Shown in pieces: positions 24,120 through 33,206 of a stretch of DNA of 39,293 bases. The stretch lies in NCBI GenBank assembly GCA_026994195.1, contig JALWRH010000114.1, positions 1-39,293 on the forward strand. Direction: 5' to 3'. A model generated the notes under the pieces. It ran no database searches, was not told the DNA's origin, and worked only from the letters and a program-made list of their open reading frames with translations. Numbering within the stretch: the stretch's first letter is position 1; each line of letters opens with the position of its first letter. The position numbers were made by a program, and so were the translations under genes. The stretch is from Sedimenticola sp. Lineage in GTDB: Bacteria; Pseudomonadota; Gammaproteobacteria; Chromatiales; Chromatiaceae.

Positions 24120-24622
24120 TGAGACATATCATTTCCGTACTGATTGAAAACGAAGCGGGGGCTCTGGCCCGGGTTTCCGGCCTGTTTGCTGCCCGGGGTT
24201 ACAATATCGAGTCTCTGACCGTGGCCCCCACCGAAGATGCCACCCTGTCCCGCATGACCATCGTCACCCACGGAGACGAGATGATCATCGAGCAGATCAT
24301 TAAGCAGTTGAACAAGCTGGTGGATGTGGTCAAACTGCTGGATCTGTCCGAGGGACCGCACATCGAGCGGGAACTGATGATGGTGAAGGTAAAGGCGGAG
24401 AAAGGCATGCGCGAGGAGATGAAACGCATGGCGGATATTTTCCGCGCCAACATCATCGATGTTACCGATTGCAGCTACACCATCGAACTGACTGGCGCTG
24501 GCGAGAAGCTGGACGCTTTTCTGCAGGCTGTGAACGACGATCTGATCATGGAAGTCGTGCGTTCCGGTCCTTTGGGGATTTCCCGGGGCGAAAAGGGGCT
24601 GGGGCTGTCAACAAATTCCTGA
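24119..24622 (+). CDS. ilvH: Acetolactate synthase, small (regulatory) subunit
   Basis: This 167-aa regulatory subunit starts with the ACT domain: MRHIISVLIENEAGALARVS, GLFAARGYNIESLTVAPTED, then EQIIKQLNKLVDVVKLLDL. The C-terminal domain follows (ERELMMVKVKAEKGMREEMK; DVTDCSYTIELTGAGEKLDA). These proteins bind valine for feedback inhibition and raise the activity of the large subunit. Length and order are normal. A 54-bp gap separates it from ilvC. Confidence 0.96.
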   Translation: MRHIISVLIENEAGALARVSGLFAARGYNIESLTVAPTEDATLSRMTIVTHGDEMIIEQIIKQLNKLVDVVKLLDLSEGPHIERELMMVKVKAEKGMREEMKRMADIFRANIIDVTDCSYTIELTGAGEKLDAFLQAVNDDLIMEVVRSGPLGISRGEKGLGLSTNS

Positions 24623-24661
24623 ACCCTCGGGTTCAGAACATTATTCAACTAAACAGAGTAA

Positions 24662-25693
<1,032 letters not shown>

Positions 25694-25712
25694 TCTGTTC
25701 TGCAGGCACAAC

Positions 25713-25738
25713 AAAGCCGGCCTTGAGCCGGCTTTTTT
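25713..25738 (+). terminator. Intrinsic terminator after ilvC
   Basis: AAAGCCGGC (25713-25721), loop CTTGA, GCCGGCTTT (25727-25735), followed by more T to 25738. It is a clear Rho-independent terminator 19 bp after ilvC; the A-run before it means it may also act on the convergent minus-strand transcript. Confidence 0.93.
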
Positions 25739-25758
25739 ATGCCTGGATTTCCCGGCGG

Positions 25759-26565
25759 CTATTCCGGGTCGGGGCCAAATCTTGGGTAGTCGCTTCCAGG
25801 AGGCAGGATGAATTTTTCATCGTTGCCACAGCGTGTAAGCGGCAGAACCAGCAGGGAAGGACGGGCGCCACGGCCTACTGGCATCATACGTAAAACGGCA
25901 TCCTGGCAGTCGTCACCGTTGACGTCCGCGAAATCGACCGAAAGAATGCGGTATCCGGGAGCCTTGGAATCGCGGATGCAACGCAGCCCCATGCCGGTGT
26001 GATAGATATATCCGCGGAACAGGCCGTTTTCAAAGCGGCAGTCCTTGAGGTTTTCTTTTTCCCGTGTCTGCTGCATGGGCATGGTGCTCATGAACATGGA
26101 AAAATTTGGCATACCCTGCATGGGGGGTGGGCAGGCTGCTGGATTGTGCAGCAGCAGATTCAGATCACAACCTGGGCGCAAGGGCAGGTCGGTAATGTTG
26201 GCATTGTAGAAATCATAGTTACTGACATAGTCCTGGGAAGCTTTTCCTGAGTATTTGTTTAGGAAGTTAAGGTAACGGCAATCATCGTCGGCCTTCATCC
26301 ACAAGCGCCTTTCGATGCTGTTGCCCCAGTGCCCATTGCCTTCCAGGAGCCGGCTGTTGAGCTTGCCGCAATCTTTGGGGATATTGAAGGTTTCCTTCTC
26401 ATAGCGCGAAGTCGGCAATTGAATTTTGTATTCCTTGACCTTTTCCCCCGTGTAGGGGGCGCTGAAGTAGGGGCTGGCTGCACTGGTTGCATGGCTGGAT
26501 GCAAAGCCTGTTGCCTGGAAAGACAGCAACAGGCAGAAGACAAGGTGAGGAGTGATTCTGCTCAT
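25759..26565 (-). CDS. Secreted Cys-rich protein with DxNGDxxxD loop
   Basis: I do not recognise a named family. The 268-aa protein has a signal peptide (MSRITPHLVFCLLLSFQATG, cut near ASS). The mature part has eight cysteines (KDCGK, DDCRY, PGCDL, AACPP, KDCRF, LRCIR, DDCQD, TRCGN), enough for four disulfides. A segment DFADVNGDDCQDAVLRM matches the Ca2+ loop DxNxDxxxD of dockerin/VCBS-type repeats. The start overlaps the upstream RND-cNMP gene by 4 bp (ATGA), and its ribosome site GGAGG lies inside that gene, so the two are co-translated. It may be a periplasmic partner of that RND protein. Confidence 0.82.
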   Translation of the reverse strand: MSRITPHLVFCLLLSFQATGFASSHATSAASPYFSAPYTGEKVKEYKIQLPTSRYEKETFNIPKDCGKLNSRLLEGNGHWGNSIERRLWMKADDDCRYLNFLNKYSGKASQDYVSNYDFYNANITDLPLRPGCDLNLLLHNPAACPPPMQGMPNFSMFMSTMPMQQTREKENLKDCRFENGLFRGYIYHTGMGLRCIRDSKAPGYRILSVDFADVNGDDCQDAVLRMMPVGRGARPSLLVLPLTRCGNDEKFILPPGSDYPRFGPDPE

Positions 26566-29324
26566 AATTTTCCTCCTTTGGCGTTGTTCTGTTTTTTGGC
26601 TCTCATTTCCTGTTTGCTGATCAACTTGATCATACGGCGGCTCAAGTCTGATGTCAGGTTGGCGAAGATGCGTGCGGATATCAGCGGGCGGTGGCGCATG
26701 GTGCGCTCGATGCCTTCGCGGGTCAGCACCAGCACGGTGCTGTGTTCCCTGACAACAGCATCCGTTTTTCTCGGGATATTGGCAAACAAGGCCACGTCGC
26801 CGAATACGTCTCCCGGCGTGAAACGCTCCAACAGGTTGCAGCTTTCTTCACCTATCCCGGGGAGGCAGACTTCCACTTTTCCGGTCAACAGTACGTAGAG
26901 TTCAGTGCTTACCTCGCCACGCCGGAAAATACGATCCCCCTTGTTGAATTCCACCATGCGCCCGGTCAGGATGAACTGACGAATCTGCCAGGGCTTGAGA
27001 TTCTTGAACAGGGGGCTTTTCTCCAGCACTTTCTTGCGCAGCCGCAGGGAAAGCATATCCCAGATGGTCACCAGACGCAGGGAGGATACAGCCAGGGGGG
27101 TGATGATAAAGTCGGCTATGAGCGCAGTGGCGATTACCAGTGCACCCAATGCCCCAAACTGCACGATGGGTTCGAAACTTGCCTGGGTGAATACCAGAAA
27201 GCCCGTGATCAATGCGATAGAAGTGGATACCACTGGCAGAGCTTCACCGTAGATGCTGTATTCCATGGCGCTGTTATGACTTTTTCTGGCTTTCAGTTCC
27301 CGGTTGTAACGCAACATGAAATGCAGGGTGTCGTCTACGGCAATACCGATGGCGATGGCGGCGGCCATGGTGGTGCCGATATTCAGGGGTATGCCGGCGT
27401 AACCCATGAAACCAAACATGACGATTACGGGAAAAAAGTTGGGTAAAGCAGCGAGCAGGCCAACCTTCAACTCTGTGAACAGCACACCGATGATGAGTAC
27501 GATGATGACCAATAGCAGGGCAATGGATTGCAGTTGTCCTCTGATCATGGCATTGGTTGCCGAAAGGGTGAGCACCGAATCGCCGGTGATATGGGCGCGC
27601 AGACCCGGATCCAGGTTATGATTGATGAATGCCTGCAAATCTTCCAGGGTGGACTGCAGTTCTTCGCTGGATTCGATGCTATGACGCACCAGGATCCGGG
27701 TGCGGCTGAAGTCTTCGGATACATAGGATGATACATCCTTGTGATTGAGGAAGATCATCAACTCGGTGACGATATCATCCGACTCCGGCATCATGGGTTC
27801 ATCCAGTTCCTGGAATGCCCCGTTGAGCAGAGACAGATAATTGGCAAAGGATGTCGTGGATTCAGACCAGCCCTTTTCCTGGATGTATTTTTGAATCTGG
27901 TCCAGCTCTTCCAGGTAGCGAACCTTCAGGAAGGTATCCTCGATACCCGACTCCACGACTATGGAAAGAGATTCCAGCCCTGCAAGATTCTCATTGACCA
28001 GCTCAATTTTCTGCCGAACTTCCGAATTCTCGCCCAGGCTGTCGATGGCATTGTGATTGATATGTATGCGCGGGATGCCGAAAATGGCCACCAGGGTCCA
28101 GGCGAGAAAGAAAAAGATGATCGAGCGGCGATGGCGCCACAACCATTCCCAGTAACGTTTGGCCAACAGGCGGGTCTTTCCGCTGTAGATGCGCGCCTTG
28201 CCATCCAGTTGCCACTTGCCAGCCAGGGCCAGTACGGAAGGAATGAGTATGACGGTGGCAAGAAAGTTCAGGGCCAGGCCGGTGGAGGCGACCAGACCGA
28301 ACTGCCACAGGGCTTCGATACGGCTCAAACCTACAGAGAGGAAGCCCAGGTAGGTGGTAAGGAAAGTCAGCAGCACGATGCCGCCCATGCGGCGGGACAT
28401 GTGCTTCAATGCCTCGCGGGTATCCAGGCCTGCCTTCTGTCCGTGCCGGAACTCGGCCAACAGGTGAATGTCTTCTGTGGAACCCACGATGATCAGCAGA
28501 ATCGGAATGATGGAAGTTACCACATTTATGGGAATGTCGGCGGCACCCATGAAACCCAGGGTCCAGAGAATACTGAAACCGGCGGTCATGATGGGCAGCA
28601 GGATGTCGATGACCTGGCGCAGGAGCAGGAACAGGGCAATGAGCAGGGCGCCAACAGCGAGGGGGAACAGGCTGGTCTGTTCTGTGCGGATACGTTCGGC
28701 GATTTCCGTGCGTACCTGGGGAAAACCGATGGCAAAGGATGTTCCGTACCAAGGTCGAAGTTCCTCTGCTATGGCTTCAAGTTCGTGAGTGATGATTTCA
28801 TCGTTCCACTGTGGCGGCCTCGCACCGGGCTTCTTCATCATGATGGCGACAGCCATCACATTCCGGTCGGGTGACAGCAGGATATTCCGGAGGAAAGGGT
28901 TTTTGCGTGCCTCCGCAAGAACATGCTGGGATTCTTCAGCAGAGTCCGGCAGTTTTGCCAGATAGGGTTTTTTGTCCAGGTAACCGTCCACGGTTTTGAC
29001 CCAGGGGACGGAGAACAGGCTTTCCACCTTGCTGACAAAGGGCAGGGCCTGCAGTTTCTCAATGGCTTTCTGCAAGGCCTGGAGTTTCTCCTTTGCCAGC
29101 AGGTCGTCCGATTCCAGGTACAACAGATTGGCCTGTTCGTCACCAAACAGGTCTTGCACCTTTTGATAGTACTTCTGTTCAGCATTGTTCTGGACCAACA
29201 TTTCGCTTGCAGAGATTCGCACTTCCACTTTGCCGATCTGGGAACTGGCGAGAGCGGACAGCAGCAATATGATGCCTATGCCGACGAAAGGGTGGTCTGA
29301 AAAGTAGCAGAGAATCCGGTTCAT
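26562..29324 (-). CDS. RND/MMPL-type transporter fused to a cyclic-nucleotide-binding domain
   Basis: The 920-aa protein has the RND layout of two halves. Each half has one helix, a large periplasmic loop and five or six helices. In the first half the loop is at ~35-215 and the helices at ~220-420, with STEDIHLLAEF in the TM4-like position. In the second the loop is at ~425-610 and the helices at ~615-770, with AIGIAVDDTLHFMLRYNRE. Such paired acidic residues drive proton-coupled export in MMPL/HpnN-like proteins. After the last helix comes a ~130-residue cNMP-binding domain: EFNKGDRIFRRGE, TELYVLLTGKVEV, then the phosphate-binding cassette FGDVALFANIPRKTDAVV, with the Arg kept but FGE changed to FGD. 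It lies divergent to pssA, between ilvC and pssA. Substrate and ligand are unknown. Confidence 0.9.
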   Translation of the reverse strand: MNRILCYFSDHPFVGIGIILLLSALASSQIGKVEVRISASEMLVQNNAEQKYYQKVQDLFGDEQANLLYLESDDLLAKEKLQALQKAIEKLQALPFVSKVESLFSVPWVKTVDGYLDKKPYLAKLPDSAEESQHVLAEARKNPFLRNILLSPDRNVMAVAIMMKKPGARPPQWNDEIITHELEAIAEELRPWYGTSFAIGFPQVRTEIAERIRTEQTSLFPLAVGALLIALFLLLRQVIDILLPIMTAGFSILWTLGFMGAADIPINVVTSIIPILLIIVGSTEDIHLLAEFRHGQKAGLDTREALKHMSRRMGGIVLLTFLTTYLGFLSVGLSRIEALWQFGLVASTGLALNFLATVILIPSVLALAGKWQLDGKARIYSGKTRLLAKRYWEWLWRHRRSIIFFFLAWTLVAIFGIPRIHINHNAIDSLGENSEVRQKIELVNENLAGLESLSIVVESGIEDTFLKVRYLEELDQIQKYIQEKGWSESTTSFANYLSLLNGAFQELDEPMMPESDDIVTELMIFLNHKDVSSYVSEDFSRTRILVRHSIESSEELQSTLEDLQAFINHNLDPGLRAHITGDSVLTLSATNAMIRGQLQSIALLLVIIVLIIGVLFTELKVGLLAALPNFFPVIVMFGFMGYAGIPLNIGTTMAAAIAIGIAVDDTLHFMLRYNRELKARKSHNSAMEYSIYGEALPVVSTSIALITGFLVFTQASFEPIVQFGALGALVIATALIADFIITPLAVSSLRLVTIWDMLSLRLRKKVLEKSPLFKNLKPWQIRQFILTGRMVEFNKGDRIFRRGEVSTELYVLLTGKVEVCLPGIGEESCNLLERFTPGDVFGDVALFANIPRKTDAVVREHSTVLVLTREGIERTMRHRPLISARIFANLTSDLSRRMIKLISKQEMRAKKQNNAKGGKL

Positions 29325-29452
29325 TGAAGAAGTGCCTGATGATGCGCCCCAAACCCATCCGGGGCTGGTTCAAGGCTGCAACCAGTTGCTGAGGTCCCGT
29401 GTGGATATGGGGTTTTACATTAAAATCAATCCGTTGTCAGGTTTGAGACCCT

Positions 29453-29521
29453 GCAAATGTGGCGGTACAACACCGCTGTGGTTTTGCCGCAAAGCATACC
29501 ACATGGTATTCATCATGTGGT
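29453..29521. promoter_or_regulatory. Two hairpins in the RND / pssA divergent region
   Basis: The 288-bp gap 29325-29612 has no gene. It holds a two-tier stem, GCAAA (29453-29457) / TTTGC (29483-29487) around GCGGT/ACCGC, and a perfect 8-bp inverted repeat ACCACATG (29498-29505) / CATGTGGT (29514-29521) with an 8-nt loop. These may be operators or 5'-UTR structures for pssA. No clear sigma70 promoter pair was found. Confidence 0.45.
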
Positions 29522-29612
29522 GCTCTGATCCAGGTTGGAATCCGTGAGCTTTGACTCATTGGATTTGTTATAGATATTGGGGTTCTGCTATCCACAAGCT
29601 ATACTTGCTGGC

Positions 29613-30371
29613 ATGAACGCTCACAAAGAAGATATTGTGGAAATGGATGCGCATGTGAACAAGCGGGGCAGAGGTATCTACCTGTTGCCCAACCTGTTCA
29701 CCACCGCTGCCCTGTTTTCCGGATTCTATGCCGTACTGGCTTCTATGAATTCACAGTTTGAAAAAGCAGTTATCGCCATTTTCATTGCTATGGTTCTTGA
29801 TGGGCTGGATGGCCGGGTGGCGCGCATGACCAACACCCAGACTGCTTTCGGCGCAGAGTATGACAGCCTATCGGATATGGTGGCCTTTGGTTTGGCGCCA
29901 GCCCTGGTCATGTATGAATGGGCATTACACTCCCTGGGGAAGCCGGGCTGGTTGGCCGCGTTTATCTATACCGCGGGCGCGGCTCTGCGGCTGGCGCGTT
30001 TCAACTCCAAACTGGATGTTGCTGACAGCAACTATTTTCAAGGGCTGCCCAGTCCTTCGGCAGCTGCTATAGTGGCTGCCAGTGTCTGGGTGGCGGTGGA
30101 CAATGGAATGACGGCACCGCATATGGCTGTTATTGGTGGCGTCATAACCGGTGTGTGCGGCCTGTTGATGGTGAGCAATATCCGCTACAACAGTTTCAAG
30201 CATATTGATCTGAAAGGGAAAGTACCTTTCGTTGCATTGGTTGGGATTGCGCTGGTATTTGCCATCATTCTCATGGAACCACCGCTGATCCTGTTTCTGG
30301 TTTTTGCCACCTACGCGCTTTCCGGTCCTTTGAGTGCAGTACGCTCCCTGCTCCAGCAACCCGGAAAATGA
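29613..30371 (+). CDS. pssA: CDP-diacylglycerol--serine O-phosphatidyltransferase
   Basis: This integral membrane enzyme makes phosphatidylserine, the precursor of phosphatidylethanolamine. The start ATG at 29613 gives MNAHKEDIVEMDAHVNKRG and a 252-aa product. The CDP-alcohol phosphotransferase motif DGxxGRxARxxxxxxxxGxxxDxxxD is intact in DGLDGRVARMTNTQTAFGAE continuing YDSLSDM. Before it, YLLPNLFTTAALFSGFYAV is the usual first helix, and several more helices follow. pssA next to ilvC and leuA is a common proteobacterial arrangement; here it is separated from both by inserted genes. Confidence 0.95.
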   Translation: MNAHKEDIVEMDAHVNKRGRGIYLLPNLFTTAALFSGFYAVLASMNSQFEKAVIAIFIAMVLDGLDGRVARMTNTQTAFGAEYDSLSDMVAFGLAPALVMYEWALHSLGKPGWLAAFIYTAGAALRLARFNSKLDVADSNYFQGLPSPSAAAIVAASVWVAVDNGMTAPHMAVIGGVITGVCGLLMVSNIRYNSFKHIDLKGKVPFVALVGIALVFAIILMEPPLILFLVFATYALSGPLSAVRSLLQQPGK

Positions 30372-30459
30372 CAGCTCTACCTCCTTTCCCGGTCAACCGG
30401 GATAGCGTTGTAATCAGCACCAAAGAGCCATCGGCGTCGCGATGGAATGGTAAGAACCG

Positions 30460-32970
30460 ATGAACGTCAGTCTGGCCGCTGATGCTCTTCTGGTTACCGT
30501 GGCCGTGGTTTGCACTGCGCTTCTGATCAGAAAACGCGGGGATATCTCACGCGAGTTCCGGAAGAGCTGGCGCAGTGTGATAACCGGTATGTATTGTGCC
30601 AACATCGGCCTGATCTTGAATCTGACCCGTGATTATGAGGGCCTGTCCCGGTTTCTGGTGGTTGGCCCGACAGAGATCAACCTGATACTCAAAACCCTGT
30701 TCTACGTACTCTGCATGTTGTTGATCTTCAATGGCGTGCGGCAGTGGTACCCCCTGATTCTCGGGGTGCAACGCAGTGGAGTGCAGCAGGCTAGGCTGTA
30801 TCGTAAGCTGGTGGAAGAGGCGAACAGCATATTTCTGCGTTGGGACAGCCAGGGGAAAATCGTTTCCATCAACAGGTATGGAGAGGAACTGTTCGGCTAT
30901 AGCAGGCATGAACTGGTAGGAAAGCCTGTGGTGGGTACGATTGTGGCTGACCAGGATGCGGAAGGCTTCGATCTTGCTGCCATGATAGAAGATATTCGGC
31001 GCAACCCGGAAAGCTACCGGCACAATGAAAATGAAAACATAACCCGGGATGGCCGTCATGTCTGGATAGCCTGGCGCAACACCTACATCACTGAAGGGCA
31101 AAATGATGAGCCGGAATTGCTCTCCATTGGTGTGGACATGACCGGCAGGAAACTCATGGAAGAAGCCATATATGCCCTGGCTTCTTCCATAAGTTACGGG
31201 GAAGGAGGGGACGTTTCCCTGGGGAATACCATGCGCCACCTCGCCAAAGCCTATGGCGTGAGATACGCCTACTATGCGGTCTACGCGGATGAGGAGCAAC
31301 AGTCCTTGCGCGTGCTGGCCATGTGGAATGGGCGGGAAGTGGTTTCTGGTGAGGTCTACGATATCGAGGGAACACCCTGCAAAGATGTATTGGCGGGTTC
31401 CCTGGATATCGTCGAAGAGCAGTTGCTGTCAAAGTACCCCACAGACAGTATTCTTCGGGAACTGGGGATTGAGAGCTATTTTGGCACCGTTCTCAAGGAT
31501 GCCAGCGGCAAGGTCATCGGCTTGATTTCTGTGATGGATACCCGTCCCATGCGGCTTCTGGAACAGAGTCGTTCGGTACTCTATGTGTTTGCGGATCGTA
31601 TCAGTGGCGAACTGGAACGCAGGCATGCGGAAGAGGATATTTATCGCCTCGCGCATTATGATGTCCTTACCGGTTTGCCCAACCGGTTGCTGTTTCATGA
31701 TCGTCTGGAACAGGCAGTGGCTCATGCCAGTCGCAACAAGCAGTTTGTGGCTCTGCTGTTTCTCGACCTCGACCGGTTCAAACATGTAAATGACAGTATT
31801 GGACATGCCGGTGGCGACATACTGTTGAAAGAAGTGGCGGAACGGCTGCAAAAGTGTGTGCGTGATTCAGATACCGTAGCCCGTATGGGCGGAGATGAAT
31901 TTATTGTTCTGCTTTCCGACTTCTCCAGTGAAGAAGAATTGCTGAAAACCGCCAGCCTCATGGCGGATGAGTTTGTAAAGGTGATTTCCCATCCTTTCTA
32001 CATCGAAAGTATGGAGTTCTATGTGTCCGTAAGCATTGGTATTACCGCCTTCCCCCAGGATGGAAGCAACATTGACTACCTCATCAGAAATGCGGATATC
32101 GCCATGTACCATGCCAAGGACAAAGGGCGTAACCGTTATGAGTATTACCATGCCCGCATGAACGAGATTGCGGAGAAGCGCAGTCGCATGGAAAGTGAAC
32201 TGCGGGTGGCTGTGGAAAAGGATCAGCTGAAGCTCTGGTACCAGCCCGTGGTGAATGTTAAGACGGGCAGGATTCTGTGGTTTGAAGCCCTGTTACGTTG
32301 GCAGCATCCGAAGCATGGCCTGGTGATGCCAGAGGATTTTATCGCCATGGCGGAGGAATCCGGCTTGATTCTTTCCATCGGTGAATGGGTGCTGGAAGAA
32401 GTATGCCGGCAATTGCAGACCTGGAAGGAGAGAGGTATGCCTGTAGACACCCTGGCGCTGAATCTTTCCATGCGGCAGTTGGAAAGGCCCGGACTGATTG
32501 CTGCCCTGGATCGCCTCACCCGGCAATATGGTGTCAAAGCGGAACAACTGATACTGGAAATCACCGAAAGCATGCTCATGGAAGATCCGGGCCGCACCTT
32601 GCCGGTGGTACGCATGCTGTCTGAGAGAGGTTATGCCCTGGCCATGGATGATTTTGGCACTGGCTATTCCTCATTTGGCCAACTGCAGCGGCTGAATGTC
32701 GATTCGCTAAAGATTGATCGCAGCTTTGTGGCGCGGTTGGGGGAAGGGGATAGCGCAGAGAGCATTGTTTCAGCCATTATCGGCATGGCGGGAGAACTGG
32801 GCATGCGGGTAATCGCGGAAGGCGTGGAGAGCCGGGAGCAAATGGATTTCCTGCAACAGCAGGGGTGCCATTTTATGCAGGGGTTCTACACGGGGTATCC
32901 CATGGAAGCGAAGGCCTGCGAACAATACGTCCTTGCGGAGAAACACGCTTGGCATGAGGCAAACACTTAG
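30460..32970 (+). CDS. Membrane-anchored PAS-GAF-GGDEF-EAL c-di-GMP enzyme
   Basis: This 836-aa protein has N-terminal membrane helices (~4-22, 42-57, 75-100), a PAS domain (~112-230, IVSINRYGEELFGYSRHELV), and a GAF-like domain (~235-385). The GGDEF domain (395-560) has GGDEF at 477-481 and the inhibitory I-site RDSD (468-471) five residues before it. The EAL domain (575-825) has EAL at 609-611, NLS (668-670), DDFGTGYSS (730-738) and ELGMRVIAEGVE. All key residues for both cyclase and phosphodiesterase activity are present, so it is a potentially bifunctional c-di-GMP enzyme. It sits between pssA and leuA, 88 bp after pssA. The net direction of activity cannot be told. Confidence 0.95.
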   Translation: MNVSLAADALLVTVAVVCTALLIRKRGDISREFRKSWRSVITGMYCANIGLILNLTRDYEGLSRFLVVGPTEINLILKTLFYVLCMLLIFNGVRQWYPLILGVQRSGVQQARLYRKLVEEANSIFLRWDSQGKIVSINRYGEELFGYSRHELVGKPVVGTIVADQDAEGFDLAAMIEDIRRNPESYRHNENENITRDGRHVWIAWRNTYITEGQNDEPELLSIGVDMTGRKLMEEAIYALASSISYGEGGDVSLGNTMRHLAKAYGVRYAYYAVYADEEQQSLRVLAMWNGREVVSGEVYDIEGTPCKDVLAGSLDIVEEQLLSKYPTDSILRELGIESYFGTVLKDASGKVIGLISVMDTRPMRLLEQSRSVLYVFADRISGELERRHAEEDIYRLAHYDVLTGLPNRLLFHDRLEQAVAHASRNKQFVALLFLDLDRFKHVNDSIGHAGGDILLKEVAERLQKCVRDSDTVARMGGDEFIVLLSDFSSEEELLKTASLMADEFVKVISHPFYIESMEFYVSVSIGITAFPQDGSNIDYLIRNADIAMYHAKDKGRNRYEYYHARMNEIAEKRSRMESELRVAVEKDQLKLWYQPVVNVKTGRILWFEALLRWQHPKHGLVMPEDFIAMAEESGLILSIGEWVLEEVCRQLQTWKERGMPVDTLALNLSMRQLERPGLIAALDRLTRQYGVKAEQLILEITESMLMEDPGRTLPVVRMLSERGYALAMDDFGTGYSSFGQLQRLNVDSLKIDRSFVARLGEGDSAESIVSAIIGMAGELGMRVIAEGVESREQMDFLQQQGCHFMQGFYTGYPMEAKACEQYVLAEKHAWHEANT

Positions 32971-32989
32971 GTTATAGTCAGCCTAACCT
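32949..32989 (+). promoter_or_regulatory. leuA leader promoter with palindrome over the -10
   Basis: TTGGCA (32949-32954), 18-nt spacer, TATAGT (32973-32978) is a plausible sigma70 promoter inside the end of the c-di-GMP gene. AGGTTA (32969-32974) and TAACCT (32984-32989), 9 nt apart, form an inverted repeat covering the -10 and start point, as an operator would. Confidence 0.5.
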
Positions 32990-33011
32990 TATACGAAGAA
33001 TTGTTTAGACC

Positions 33012-33104
33012 ATGATTTGGCAAGCCCAGCTTCACTGCAAACTGCGTGAACCGGTATTTTCATACCGGGGCCTGCTCCTGCCTGTTGGTCCGCTGCTGCC
33101 CTGA
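33012..33104 (+). CDS. Leucine-rich leader peptide upstream of leuA
   Basis: This 30-codon open frame starts at ATG 33012, about 27 nt after the predicted transcription start, and stops at TGA 33102-33104. Seven of 30 residues are Leu, and the last ten are LLLPVGPLLP, with codons CTG CTC CTG and CTG CTG close to the stop. This is the form of an amino-acid attenuation leader for a leucine gene. A perfect hairpin CCGGTAT-TTTC-ATACCGG (33051-33068) lies just before the Leu cluster. Weak points: no strong ribosome site precedes the ATG, and no U-run terminator follows. See the regulatory region at 33097-33199. Confidence 0.55.
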   Translation: MIWQAQLHCKLREPVFSYRGLLLPVGPLLP

Positions 33105-33199
33105 TGGGCATAGATGACACACCCGCCCTGGCGAGGGCCAAAGCAACGCAAGACAATCCAACAAAACCAGAAAACAGATCCCTGACCAACGGGATGGAG
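33097..33199 (+). promoter_or_regulatory. Candidate leuA attenuation region with alternative stems
   Basis: Four short segments can pair in exclusive ways: TGCCC (33097-33101) with GGGCA (33106-33110); GGGC (33106-33109) with GCCC (33125-33128); GCCCT (33125-33129) with AGGGC (33134-33138). Then 33139-33180 is rich in C and A and poor in G, as in Rho-loading sites. Finally ATCCC (33178-33182) can pair with GGGAT (33191-33195) next to the leuA ribosome site GGAG (33196-33199). There is no U-run, so Rho-dependent or translational control is more likely than intrinsic termination. Confidence 0.45.
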
Positions 33200-33206
33200 T
33201 TGCCTG

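Noticed and set aside
27741-28874. A 377-codon plus-strand open frame.
   Set aside because: It is antisense to the RND gene, with low-complexity Gln/Gly composition.
30372-30459. A c-di-GMP riboswitch before the GGDEF-EAL gene.
   Set aside because: The GEMM consensus elements are absent; only simple hairpins are seen.
33125-33138. An intrinsic terminator in the leuA leader.
   Set aside because: The 5-bp stem has no following U-run, so only Rho-type or translational control remains possible.
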